A stretch of DNA of 64,000 bases. Source: SIG603 sp963621245 (GTDB lineage Bacteria; Bacillota; Clostridia; Oscillospirales; Acutalibacteraceae). Location of the stretch: positions 121,715 through 185,714 of the forward strand of contig CAVFCW010000004.1 in the NCBI GenBank assembly GCA_963621245.1, read 5' to 3'. A program made the translations under genes and the position numbers. The notes under the pieces are model-generated. The model was not told where the DNA came from and searched no databases. It saw only the letters and a program-made list of their open reading frames with translations. Below, in pieces: positions 17,190 through 25,156 of the stretch; positions within the stretch are counted from its first letter, which is position 1; each line of letters opens with the position of its first letter.

Positions 17190-18197
17190 TTGAAAGGATA
17201 TCTTAAGTACTACGGCGGTAGAATCGCTTGGTATGTCGTAACATTCTTCTGTGCTCTGATTCTTAACTTCTTGTTACCTCGTCTTATGCCCGGTAACCCG
17301 ATAGCCTCTATTGTCAGCAATGCAACCGCAGGTATGACGGACGCATCGGCAATTCAGCAGATTCAGGAACAGTACATTCAGCGCTTTGGACTTGACAAGT
17401 CCTATTTCCAGCAGTTCTGGCTTTATGTGGGAAATTTACTTAAAGGCGATATGGGAACATCTTTCTCCCAGTATCCCCGTACAGTTTCCGATATTATCGG
17501 TTCTTCTGTTCTTTGGACACTCGGACTCCAGATTCCGGCTATCATAGTCGGTTGGGTAGTCGGTAACTTCTTAGGTTGTATCGCAGCTTATATCAGAAAG
17601 GGCTTTGATAAGGTTCTTATGCCTGTCTCGATGTTCATCTCGAACATGCCTGCTTTCGGTATGGCTACTATCCTCCTTTGGTTATTCGCTATCGAGCTCA
17701 AAGTTGCTCCTTCCGGAGGCGGTTACGGATTTGATATGGTTCCTAACGCATCCTGGGCATTCTTTGCATCTGTTATGTCACACTGGTGGCTTCCGTTCCT
17801 CTCCGTTGTTCTTATCACAATCGGCGGTCAGGCAATCGGTATGAGATCCATGTCTATTTACGAGTTGAATGCTGACTATGTTAAGTACAGCCGCTTCCTC
17901 GGCATCAAGGACTCAAAAATCATTCTTTACGTTTTCAGAAACGCTATGCTCCCGCAGGTTACGGGTCTTGCAATGAGCTTCGGTTCAATGCTTTCCGGTA
18001 ACATCATCGCAGAGCAGGTCTTCTCGTATCCCGGAATCGGATCGGCTCTTCTCTCGTCCGTTACGGGTCGTGACTACCCACTTCTTTCTGGTTGCACACT
18101 GATCATCACAGTCATGGTTCTTATTGCAAACCTTGTAATCGAGATTCTCTACGGCTTCATTGATCCTCGTGTTAAGGCAAACCAGATGGAGTCTTGA
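17190..18197 (+). CDS. ABC transporter permease, OppB/DppB type
   Basis: Inner-membrane permease of a family 5 importer, 335 residues with about six transmembrane helices. The N-terminal helix AWYVVTFFCALILNFLLPRL and PGNPI are typical of OppB proteins. The coupling loop is in the block GIKDSKIILYVFRNAMLPQV, followed by EQVFSYPGIGSALL. I chose TTG 17190 because GAGGTGATG lies just before it and the protein then starts MKGYLKYYGG. An open frame extends upstream to ATG 17109, but those 27 residues are not family-like. It heads a four-gene operon. Confidence 0.93.
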   Translation: MKGYLKYYGGRIAWYVVTFFCALILNFLLPRLMPGNPIASIVSNATAGMTDASAIQQIQEQYIQRFGLDKSYFQQFWLYVGNLLKGDMGTSFSQYPRTVSDIIGSSVLWTLGLQIPAIIVGWVVGNFLGCIAAYIRKGFDKVLMPVSMFISNMPAFGMATILLWLFAIELKVAPSGGGYGFDMVPNASWAFFASVMSHWWLPFLSVVLITIGGQAIGMRSMSIYELNADYVKYSRFLGIKDSKIILYVFRNAMLPQVTGLAMSFGSMLSGNIIAEQVFSYPGIGSALLSSVTGRDYPLLSGCTLIITVMVLIANLVIEILYGFIDPRVKANQMES

Positions 18198-18225
18198 TTT
18201 CAGATTTAGGAGGAATGATTAAGTT

Positions 18226-19527
18226 ATGTTACAGACTATTAAAAATGTTTTCCATGTGCCTAAATTTGTTGCAGGCTTCGTAATCTTTATGGTCCTTCTT
18301 ATCGGATCACTTTTATGGCCTCTGTTCGCAGACTTCGGCCCGCTTCAGAACGTTGTCCAGAAGGACGGCGGATTTGCTTCACCCGGCACATATGTTAACG
18401 TAGCAGACGTTATCGAGCTTGACCAAGACGGAAAGAGCGTTAAGTTCGATGTTGATACAGCATCTAACAGATTGGCACACAGACTTGACGCAGAAAGCCG
18501 TCAGATGATGGTTGACTGGCTCAAGACTTACTGCACAACTGAATATATCGCAGACATTCCCGCAGAGGATGTTGCAGCTGTTGAAAAGCTTTCAACAGAC
18601 GATATGTACGATGTATGCGAGTACTGGGAAAAGTACTATGACTTCGACGTTATGCCCAAGTCAATAAAGAAGGCAGAGAGAAACAAGTATAAGACAATCG
18701 ACTCCAAGGTTGCCACAATGCTCTCCGATTCTGCTATCATTATTGCTACAGAGGCTGAGGACAAGACTCTCGAAAAATCAAACGAGGTCAACATGAAGTC
18801 CTTCGTCAACACAAGCAGCGTCGCATCTAAGTATACTCTTATCTTAGGTTCCGATAACTTCGGACGTGACGTTTTCACAGAGCTCACATCTTCTATCCTT
18901 GTTTCAATGAGAATAGGTCTTATCGCCGGATGCATCGCTACGGCAATCGGACTTACACTCGGACTTATGGCAGGCTTCCTCGGTGGTTTCATCGATAACT
19001 TCATTACCTTTATCACAAACCTGTTCACAGTTATCCCCGGCTTCGTTCTCCTTATCCTCATTTCCAATGCTATCGGAGGCTCAAGCCGTGGCGTCACACT
19101 TATCTCCTGCATCATGGGCGTTACCTCATGGCCGTGGACCGCTCGAAGCGTTCGTTCACAGGTTCTCTCACTGAGAAACAGAGACCATGTTAACATGTCC
19201 AAGATCTCCGGTCACAGTGCCGCAAAGATCATGGTTCAGGATATTCTCCCATTCGTTGCATCCTATGTTGTAATGGCATTCATTCTTCAGATTTCCTCCG
19301 GTATTCTTTCAGAGGCACAGCTTTCAATGCTCGGCCTTGGACCGGCAACTACTGAGGTATCTACCCTCGGACTTATGATGCACTGGGCACTTTCCTTCAA
19401 TGCACATACTCAGGGTATGTGGTGGGCATTCTTACCTGTTATCTTTGCTATTGCGCTCATCACATTCTCTCTTAACCTTATGAACACCGGTCTCGACCAG
19501 GTCTTCAATCCGCAGTTAAGAGACTAA
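18226..19527 (+). CDS. ABC transporter permease, OppC/DppC type, with large external insert
   Basis: Second permease of the importer, 433 residues, against about 300 for ordinary OppC. The first helix (about residues 14-35) is followed by roughly 170 residues before the hallmark GSDNFGRDVF at 208-217, so some 130 extra residues face outside the cell. This insert is acidic and helical in character, with no motif I recognise. The rest is standard: the coupling segment near HVNMSKISGHSAAKIMVQDI and a C-terminal helix pair ending DQVFNPQLRD. AGGAGGAATG precedes ATG. It is 28 bases after oppB. Confidence 0.93.
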   Translation: MLQTIKNVFHVPKFVAGFVIFMVLLIGSLLWPLFADFGPLQNVVQKDGGFASPGTYVNVADVIELDQDGKSVKFDVDTASNRLAHRLDAESRQMMVDWLKTYCTTEYIADIPAEDVAAVEKLSTDDMYDVCEYWEKYYDFDVMPKSIKKAERNKYKTIDSKVATMLSDSAIIIATEAEDKTLEKSNEVNMKSFVNTSSVASKYTLILGSDNFGRDVFTELTSSILVSMRIGLIAGCIATAIGLTLGLMAGFLGGFIDNFITFITNLFTVIPGFVLLILISNAIGGSSRGVTLISCIMGVTSWPWTARSVRSQVLSLRNRDHVNMSKISGHSAAKIMVQDILPFVASYVVMAFILQISSGILSEAQLSMLGLGPATTEVSTLGLMMHWALSFNAHTQGMWWAFLPVIFAIALITFSLNLMNTGLDQVFNPQLRD

Positions 19528-19545
19528 TAAAGGGGGTAAAATATT

Positions 19546-20553
19546 ATGGCAAAGGTAATGCTCGAAGTTCGCGATTTAAAAACCAAGTATATTACCCGTA
19601 TGAAAGAGGACGTTTATTCTGTTGACGGCGTTTCTCTTAAGATCGAGGAAGGTAAATCCCTCGGTGTCGCAGGTGAGTCCGGATGCGGTAAATCCACACT
19701 GGCACTCTCTCTCATGGGTTACTATTTTGCACCTCTCCACTACATGAGCGGTGATATTATAATTGACGGTCAGAATATTTCCGGCCTCAAGCCTGACTAC
19801 ATCAGAAAGCACATCCTCGGCAACGAGATTGCTTACATTCCTCAGGCTGCTATGAACGCTTTGAACCCGACTCAGAAGATCATCAAGTTCATCAACGACG
19901 TTATCAAGGTTCATGATCCGAGTATGTCAAAGAACGACATCTACGACATGGCAAGACAGCGTTTTGAGAAACTCGGTCTTCCCGAGAACGTTCTTCAGAA
20001 GCATGCAGTTGAGCTTTCAGGTGGTATGAAACAGAGAACGGTTATCGCTATCTCGACAATTCTTTCACCTAAGGTTCTTATCGCTGACGAGCCGTCATCT
20101 GCTCTTGACGTTACATCTCAGAAGATGGTTATCAAGATGATGAAACAGCTTATGCATGAGGGTCTTGTTAAGTCCATGATCTTCATCACACATGAGCTTC
20201 CGCTTCTCTATCAGGTTACTGACGACATCATGGTTATGTATGCCGGACAGATCGTTGAGAAAGGTACAGCTAAGGAAATGGTTTTCGATCCGATTATGCC
20301 TTACACAAAGGGCCTTATGGGATCCATCATCGTTCCTGAGGACGGCATGAAGGCTAATAAGCTCGAGGCTATCCCCGGAACACCTCCAAACCTTAAGCAC
20401 CCACCGGCTGGTTGCCGTTTTGCTCCTCGTTGCAAGTATGCTAAGCCTGAGTGCAAGGCATATACGATTCCTGTTAGGGAGCCTGCACCGGGCAGAGAGT
20501 ATCGCTGCCTGTTCGAGGAAGATTATCTGAAGGAGTTGTACGCTAATGGCTGA
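19546..20553 (+). CDS. ABC transporter ATP-binding protein, OppD/DppD type
   Basis: A 335-residue ATPase that powers the importer. Walker A is GESGCGKST near residue 44, the signature is LSGGMKQR near 162, Walker B is LIADEPSSALD, and the switch histidine is in FITHELPL. The C-terminal oligopeptide/dipeptide domain carries PGTPPNLKHPPAGCRFAPRC, with the cysteine cluster common in OppD proteins. It is 18 bases after oppC and overlaps the next gene by 8 bases, indicating translational coupling. Confidence 0.95.
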   Translation: MAKVMLEVRDLKTKYITRMKEDVYSVDGVSLKIEEGKSLGVAGESGCGKSTLALSLMGYYFAPLHYMSGDIIIDGQNISGLKPDYIRKHILGNEIAYIPQAAMNALNPTQKIIKFINDVIKVHDPSMSKNDIYDMARQRFEKLGLPENVLQKHAVELSGGMKQRTVIAISTILSPKVLIADEPSSALDVTSQKMVIKMMKQLMHEGLVKSMIFITHELPLLYQVTDDIMVMYAGQIVEKGTAKEMVFDPIMPYTKGLMGSIIVPEDGMKANKLEAIPGTPPNLKHPPAGCRFAPRCKYAKPECKAYTIPVREPAPGREYRCLFEEDYLKELYANG

Positions 20554-21358
20554 GTTAGGTAAGTCCGTACTTAGAGGCGAAGACGTCACTAAGATATTCG
20601 GTTTTGGTAAAGTTAGAACAGAGGCTGTTTCACATGTTAACTTCGACTTCCACGAGAGAGAGGTTATCTCAATCGTTGGTGAGTCCGGTTCAGGTAAAAC
20701 AACCATCGCAAAGATGATTCTTGGTCTTATCGGTATTACAGAAGGTACAATCTACTTCAACGGTGAGCCGAGAGATATATCAACACAGAAGAAGAGAAAG
20801 GACTACTGGAAAAACATTCAGGCTATCTTCCAGGATCCGTTCGCAACCTTCAATCAGTTCTTTAAGATTGACTCGGTTCTTTTGGACTGCATCAATTTGA
20901 AAGGCGGAAAAAATCTTCCATATGAAGAGAAGTATAAGATGATGGAGGAGGCTTGCTCCTTCGTTAACCTTAAGTTTGCCGAGCTTACGAATAAGTATCC
21001 GTTCGAGCTTTCAGGCGGCCAGATGCAGAGACTTATGATCGCACGTATCTTCCTGCTTAAGCCGAAGATTCTTATCGCCGATGAGCCGACATCAATGGTT
21101 GACGCTTGCTCACGTGCCACAATCCTTGACTATTTGCTTAAACTTCGTGACGAAGAGAATATGACAATCATCTTCATCACACATGATATCGGTCTTGCAT
21201 ACTATGTATCCGATTCCGTTTACATCATGGAGCACGGCAAGTTTGTCGAGCAGGGCAGCGCTGAGGATTGCATCATTCATCCGAAGGCTGATTACACAAA
21301 GAGACTTATCTCCGACGTTCCGAAGCTGAACGAGGAGTGGGATCTCGATACAGTCTGA
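20546..21358 (+). CDS. ABC transporter ATP-binding protein, OppF/DppF type
   Basis: The partner ATPase, 270 residues. Walker A is GESGSGKTT near residue 46, the signature LSGGQMQR near 156, Walker B LIADEPTSMVD, and FITHDIGLAYYVSD carries the switch histidine. It is shorter than typical OppF (about 320) because the C-terminal oligopeptide domain is abbreviated, ending PKLNEEWDLDTV. Its ATG lies inside the end of the preceding gene. A terminator follows, closing the operon. Confidence 0.94.
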   Translation: MAELGKSVLRGEDVTKIFGFGKVRTEAVSHVNFDFHEREVISIVGESGSGKTTIAKMILGLIGITEGTIYFNGEPRDISTQKKRKDYWKNIQAIFQDPFATFNQFFKIDSVLLDCINLKGGKNLPYEEKYKMMEEACSFVNLKFAELTNKYPFELSGGQMQRLMIARIFLLKPKILIADEPTSMVDACSRATILDYLLKLRDEENMTIIFITHDIGLAYYVSDSVYIMEHGKFVEQGSAEDCIIHPKADYTKRLISDVPKLNEEWDLDTV

Positions 21359-21383
21359 TTGGTTTAGATCAAAAGCTAACATT

Positions 21384-21413
21384 GGCGGCGTTCTTCTGAG
21401 CGCCGCCTTTTTG
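21384..21413 (+). terminator. Intrinsic terminator of the permease-ATPase operon
   Basis: GGCGGCG/CGCCGCC stem, 10-base loop, then five T. Confidence 0.9.
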
Positions 21414-21436
21414 TTACATATAACTACAAGAAAAAA

Positions 21437-21465
21437 TTGATTTTCTGCTTGAAGTATATTATAAT
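21437..21465 (+). promoter_or_regulatory. Promoter of the GNAT gene
   Basis: TTGATT, 17 bases, TATAAT, 49 bases before ATG 21514. Confidence 0.75.
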
Positions 21466-21513
21466 TATAATATTGTGATATACGTCCCAAATGTCCGTCT
21501 GAGAGGTGATTTA

Positions 21514-22008
21514 ATGGAAAAATATGAGCATCTTGGTTTCAAAAAATGTGAAGCCGAAGATATTCCCGCTGCCGCGAAGTTGATGTTTGAGGTATTCAGA
21601 GATGAACTTGCGCTTTATCACCTTCCCGAGAAAAAATTTAAAAAGGTAGACGAAGAAAAACTTCTCACCAAGTATATCGTGGACTATAAAGCGACCGCTT
21701 ATTGCGTCTATATTGACGATAAATTCAAGGGAGTTGTGCTCTATTGGGTGAATTCTAAGGATTCATGCGGACTTCTGGGAGAAATCTACCTCGCAACGGA
21801 TGTTCAAAATTGCGGAATAGGTCAAACCGTCTGGAAGTTTGTGCTCAGTAAAAATCCCGAGATAAAAACATGGAGAGCCGAGACGCCGCTTTTTGCAAGA
21901 AGAGCGCTCAACTTCTTTGTGAATAAACTCGGATTTAAAATTATCGAGATTAAGAAACCTAAGGACGAACTTGACAGCGGAGTTGTATTTGAACTTAAGG
22001 TAGATTAA
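21514..22008 (+). CDS. GNAT-family N-acetyltransferase
   Basis: A 164-residue protein with a GNAT layout. The strand LLGEIYLATDVQNCGIGQTVW contains the acetyl-CoA pyrophosphate loop (Q-N-C-G-I-G), and the C-terminal strand has FVNKLGFKIIEIKKP, the usual late motif. ATG 21514 is preferred over the earlier in-frame ATA/ATG region because GAGAGGTGAT sits directly upstream. It is monocistronic, between its own promoter and a convergent terminator. The acceptor substrate cannot be inferred. Confidence 0.8.
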   Translation: MEKYEHLGFKKCEAEDIPAAAKLMFEVFRDELALYHLPEKKFKKVDEEKLLTKYIVDYKATAYCVYIDDKFKGVVLYWVNSKDSCGLLGEIYLATDVQNCGIGQTVWKFVLSKNPEIKTWRAETPLFARRALNFFVNKLGFKIIEIKKPKDELDSGVVFELKVD

Positions 22009-22031
22009 ATTAGCAAAACAAGCAAAACGAA

Positions 22032-22065
22032 ACGCCCCCACCTTTGAAGTGAGGGCGTGTTTTTG
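22032..22065. terminator. Bidirectional terminator between convergent genes
   Basis: ACGCCCCCAC/GTGAGGGCGT with one mismatch and T runs on the plus side. It serves the GNAT gene and probably also the minus-strand PTS-like gene, whose stop codon lies a few bases away. Confidence 0.75.
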
Positions 22066-22069
22066 TGCG

Positions 22070-23119
22070 TTATACGCTGAGTTTCATGTCGCCGTCTTTT
22101 ACCCAGCCGATTTTCTTAAAGAAGAAGTGAAAAGCAAGGGTGACGAGGGCGGGAAGAACAAAGTGCAAAGCGACTATCTCCAAAACGAGGATAACGGAGC
22201 TTACGCTTCCCGACATTGCGGAGATTGCACCGAACTGACCGACAAGTCCGCTTGTGCCCATGCCGGCACCTGATGAGGTGTTGGTCATTTTGAGGATACA
22301 GGTGGATACGGGGCCGAGAACCGCGCTTGCAAGTGTGGGCGCAAGCCAGATGGCGGGTTTTTTCATGATGTTGCCGAACTGGAGCATGCTTGTTCCCAGA
22401 GCCTGAGAGATAAGTCCGCCCCAGCCGTTGTCTTTGAAGCTTGCAACGGCAAAGCCGACCATTTGGCAGCAGCATCCGACAACTGCCGCACCGGCGGCAA
22501 GACCCGATAAATTGAGCATGATGCAAAGTGCCGCGCTGGAAATCGGTGCAGTGAGTGCAAGACCGACAATAACGGCAATGAGAATGCCCATGGGTAGAGG
22601 AGCAAGGGTTGTGGCGTCGTTTATAATCGCACCAAGACCGCTCATAAGGCTGTCAACTCCGGGGCCGACAAGCTTTCCGGCAAGTCCGCCAGCTACGATT
22701 GTGACTATCGGAGAAACAACGATATCGACTTTTGTTTTGCCGCTGACGAGCGAGCCGATTTCCTCGCCGAATGTTGCGGCGACAAATGCGCCGACGGGGC
22801 CGCCGACAGAATAGCCGAATGCTCCGGTTGCTGCTGACGAGAAGACAACGAGCGGTTTCGCTTTAAGTCCCCAAGCGACCGATACGCCAATTGCCGCACC
22901 GACTACGTTTGAGCTTGCCGCAAGAACTCCGCTTATTTCGGCTAAAAATCCGAGGTAGGGAATTTTGCCGAGCTGAGTTAAAATAAGGCCGATGATGAGT
23001 GACGAGAAAAGTCCGAGTGCCATGGCACTCATTCCCTCGACAAAATATCGGTGTGCGTACTTTTTTACAACGTCAAAAAATTTGCCGCTGTTTGATTTTG
23101 AAATTGATAAATCTGACAA
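22070..23119 (-). CDS. PTS IIC-like membrane protein of the PfoR family
   Basis: A 349-residue polytopic membrane protein rich in Gly, Ala and Val, of the PTS_EIIC_2 type that includes PfoR, the regulator-like membrane protein near the perfringolysin gene of Clostridium perfringens. Recognisable stretches are YFVEGMSAMALGLFSSLIIG near the N-terminus and NTSSGAGMGTSGLVGQFG near residue 283. No IIA or IIB partner is adjacent, so sugar phosphotransfer is unproven. It starts at TTG 23119 with GAGAGGAAG upstream and has its own promoter and an unusually structured leader of about 235 bases. Confidence 0.85.
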   Translation of the reverse strand: MSDLSISKSNSGKFFDVVKKYAHRYFVEGMSAMALGLFSSLIIGLILTQLGKIPYLGFLAEISGVLAASSNVVGAAIGVSVAWGLKAKPLVVFSSAATGAFGYSVGGPVGAFVAATFGEEIGSLVSGKTKVDIVVSPIVTIVAGGLAGKLVGPGVDSLMSGLGAIINDATTLAPLPMGILIAVIVGLALTAPISSAALCIMLNLSGLAAGAAVVGCCCQMVGFAVASFKDNGWGGLISQALGTSMLQFGNIMKKPAIWLAPTLASAVLGPVSTCILKMTNTSSGAGMGTSGLVGQFGAISAMSGSVSSVILVLEIVALHFVLPALVTLAFHFFFKKIGWVKDGDMKLSV

Positions 23120-23124
23120 AGATA

Positions 23125-23355
23125 TCTTCCTCTCTGAATTTACTCCTTCTTTGACCCTGAAGGAAAGGAATCTATAGTAGCTATGTTGCGTCGGTTGATG
23201 TCCTCTTTAATCCGTCGTCATCGCCTGTCCGTCTTTTCGGAGCTGTCGGTCGTGACTTCGGCTTACTTGAGGTACGCCGTCCTTCGCCGTATACAGTTTT
23301 TGTTAAGCTTGGGCACGCTTGCCACAGAGAGGACGGCAAACGCTTATTTCCCAAA
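23125..23355 (-). promoter_or_regulatory. Structured 5' leader of the PfoR-like gene, candidate riboswitch
   Basis: Between the promoter and the TTG start lies about 235 bases with no gene. On the transcript, GCCGTCCT (plus 23330-23337) pairs perfectly with AGGACGGC (plus 23276-23283) enclosing about 46 bases, then a G+C-rich stretch with many GAC/GTC repeats follows. There is no terminator, so any control would act on translation or stability. It did not match a riboswitch class I know. Confidence 0.4.
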
Positions 23356-23363
23356 TTGTTTAG

Positions 23364-23393
23364 ATTATACCATAACTTAAGTTTATTTATCAA
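23364..23393 (-). promoter_or_regulatory. Promoter of the PfoR-like gene
   Basis: Read on the minus strand: TTGATA, 18 bases, TATAAT. Confidence 0.7.
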
Positions 23394-23403
23394 GCACTTG
23401 ATT

Positions 23404-23820
23404 TTAGATGATTATACCGCTCAAGTGATCGATTTCGTGCTGAATTATCTGCGCCGTAAAGCGGGAATATTTCTTTCTTTGCGTTTTGAAGTTCATATCG
23501 GAATACTCGACTTCAATTTCCTCGTAGCGTTTTGTTTTGCGCACTCCGTCCAAAGAGAGACAACCCTCCTCGGTCTCGTACTCGCCTTTTTTGGAGATGA
23601 TTTTCGGGTTGAACATAATTATGTTAAAAAATCCCACTGTTACGGCGATTATATTTTTGTTCACACCAATCATATTTGCCGCCATACCGACGCATCTTTC
23701 ACGGTTGGCGGATAAGGTTTCCAGCAAATCGTTTGCCGTGTCAATATCTTCTTTACACGGCTTTGCTGGCGTTGATTTTCGCTTTAAGAACATTACATCA
23801 CGAACTATATTTTTAACCAA
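23404..23820 (-). CDS. Peptide deformylase-like protein with altered motif 1
   Basis: A 138-residue short deformylase-family protein. Motif 2 EGCLSLDGV (metal-binding Cys, near residue 85) and motif 3 QIIQHEIDHLSG (two metal-binding His plus catalytic Glu, near 125) are intact. Motif 1 reads GMAANMIGV, where ordinary deformylases have GxGLAAPQ: the conserved Gln that supports catalysis is replaced by Met. Chain length is below the usual 150-190. It starts at TTG 23820 with AGGAGA upstream. It is probably a metalloprotein; whether it deformylates nascent proteins is uncertain. Confidence 0.85.
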   Translation of the reverse strand: MVKNIVRDVMFLKRKSTPAKPCKEDIDTANDLLETLSANRERCVGMAANMIGVNKNIIAVTVGFFNIIMFNPKIISKKGEYETEEGCLSLDGVRKTKRYEEIEVEYSDMNFKTQRKKYSRFTAQIIQHEIDHLSGIII

Positions 23821-23849
23821 AGCAGTATTCTCCTATAAAGTATGTTGGA

Positions 23850-23891
23850 TTTGAAAATCGACCGAGCCGACTTTTGCCGACGCGGTCGATT
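23850..23891 (-). terminator. Intrinsic terminator of the minus-strand phosphofructokinase gene
   Basis: On the minus strand, AATCGACCG pairs with CGGTCGATT across an 18-base loop, followed by a short T run. Confidence 0.7.
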
Positions 23892-23915
23892 AATTTTAAC
23901 GAAATTTTAATGTTA

Positions 23916-24989
23916 TCAGTCACCGAAGCTGATGCCCGTGAGCTTTGCCTGCTTAACGATGTCGCTCTCGGGATCGATGTACTTAAGCTTGCCCGCAATC
24001 TCTGCAAGAGGAATATCGACAATCTCGAGACCCTTAAGTGCAACCATTTTGCCGAAGTCACCGTTGATGACATGCTCGGCGGCAGCCGCACCAAGTCTTG
24101 TGGAGAGAACTCTGTCGTATGCGCAAGGCGAGCCGCCTCTCTGAGTGTGACCGGGAACGGTAACTCTTGCCTCAACACCTGTCTCGGCAACGATCTGATC
24201 TGCAATCTCATAAGCAACGGAAGGATACTTTCTGTTAGCAACTTTCTCTTTGTACTGCTTTTTCTTGAGCTTAGCGTCCTCTTTGGAGATTGCGCCCTCG
24301 GCAACAGCGAGAATTGTGAACTTCTTGCCTGTTTTTTCTCTCTGCTTGATAGCCTTGCAGACCTTTTTGATGTCGTAAGGAATTTCGGGGAGAAGAATTA
24401 CGTCTGCGCCGCCTGCGATACCTGCGTAAAGAGTGATCCAGCCGACCTTGTGACCCATAACCTCAACGATGAAAACTCTCGAGTGAGATGCAGCCGTTGT
24501 GTGAATGCAGTCAAGTGCGTTTGTGGCAATTTCAACGGACGAATGGAAACCGAAGGTCATTTCTGTTCCCCAAACATCGTTATCGATTGTTTTCGGACAT
24601 CCGACAACGTTAAGTCCTTCCTCGCTCAAACGGTTGGCTGTTTTGAGTGAGCCGTTTCCGCCGAGTACAACAAGAGCGTCAAGACCCAACTTCTTGTAGG
24701 TCGATTTCATTGCTTCAACCTTGTTTATGCCCTCGACAGTGGGAACGTCAATCTCTTTGAACGGAGTTCTGCTTGTGCCGAGTATTGTGCCGCCCTCGGT
24801 GAGTATGCCTGAGAAGTTCTTCGGCTTCATAAGCTTGTAGTTTCCGTAAATCATGCCCTTGTAGCCGTCAAGAAAGCCGTAAATTTCAACGTCCTCGACA
24901 TTCTTGTAAAGAGCCTTGGCAACGCCTCTCATGGTTGCGTTCAGAGCCTGGCAGTCGCCGCCGCTTGTCAGCATTCCGATTCTTAACAT
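23916..24989 (-). CDS. 6-phosphofructokinase, variant (non-classical) type
   Basis: A 357-residue PFK-family enzyme that phosphorylates fructose 6-phosphate. The N-terminal MLRIGMLTSGGDCQALNA and late GHTQRGGSPCAYDR are standard. Two diagnostic sites differ from the classical ATP enzyme: GGNGS at 110-114 (usually GGDGS) and PKTIDND at 132-138 (usually PGTIDND). The lysine is a hallmark of pyrophosphate-dependent or mixed-type PFKs, while Gly at the 104-equivalent position favours ATP, so the phosphoryl donor cannot be settled. AGGAGGAATTTG precedes ATG. A classical pfkA is also present at 47179. Confidence 0.93.
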   Translation of the reverse strand: MLRIGMLTSGGDCQALNATMRGVAKALYKNVEDVEIYGFLDGYKGMIYGNYKLMKPKNFSGILTEGGTILGTSRTPFKEIDVPTVEGINKVEAMKSTYKKLGLDALVVLGGNGSLKTANRLSEEGLNVVGCPKTIDNDVWGTEMTFGFHSSVEIATNALDCIHTTAASHSRVFIVEVMGHKVGWITLYAGIAGGADVILLPEIPYDIKKVCKAIKQREKTGKKFTILAVAEGAISKEDAKLKKKQYKEKVANRKYPSVAYEIADQIVAETGVEARVTVPGHTQRGGSPCAYDRVLSTRLGAAAAEHVINGDFGKMVALKGLEIVDIPLAEIAGKLKYIDPESDIVKQAKLTGISFGD

Positions 24990-25053
24990 ATCAAATTCCT
25001 CCTAAAAAGAAAATCCTTTGTTTGGATTAAAATACTTTTTACTCATTGTATAA

Positions 25054-25082
25054 ATAATACAATATTATTCTTTTTAAGTCAA
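25054..25082 (-). promoter_or_regulatory. Promoter of the variant phosphofructokinase
   Basis: On the minus strand: TTGACT, 17 bases, TATTAT. Confidence 0.7.
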
Positions 25083-25110
25083 CAATCAAGCCACAATTTG
25101 ACTAACTAAC

Positions 25111-25146
25111 GAAAATATCCCGACTTTCCAAAAAGGAAAGCCGAGA
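25111..25146 (-). terminator. Intrinsic terminator of ppk1
   Basis: On the minus strand, CTCGGCTTTCC pairs with GGAAAGTCGGG around TTTTT, followed by ATATTTTC. Confidence 0.82.
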
Positions 25147-25156
25147 CATTGTTAAG

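Noticed and set aside
23183..23380. 65-residue plus-strand open frame before the deformylase-like gene
   Set aside because: It overlaps the minus-strand structured leader of the PfoR-like gene and has no ribosome binding site.
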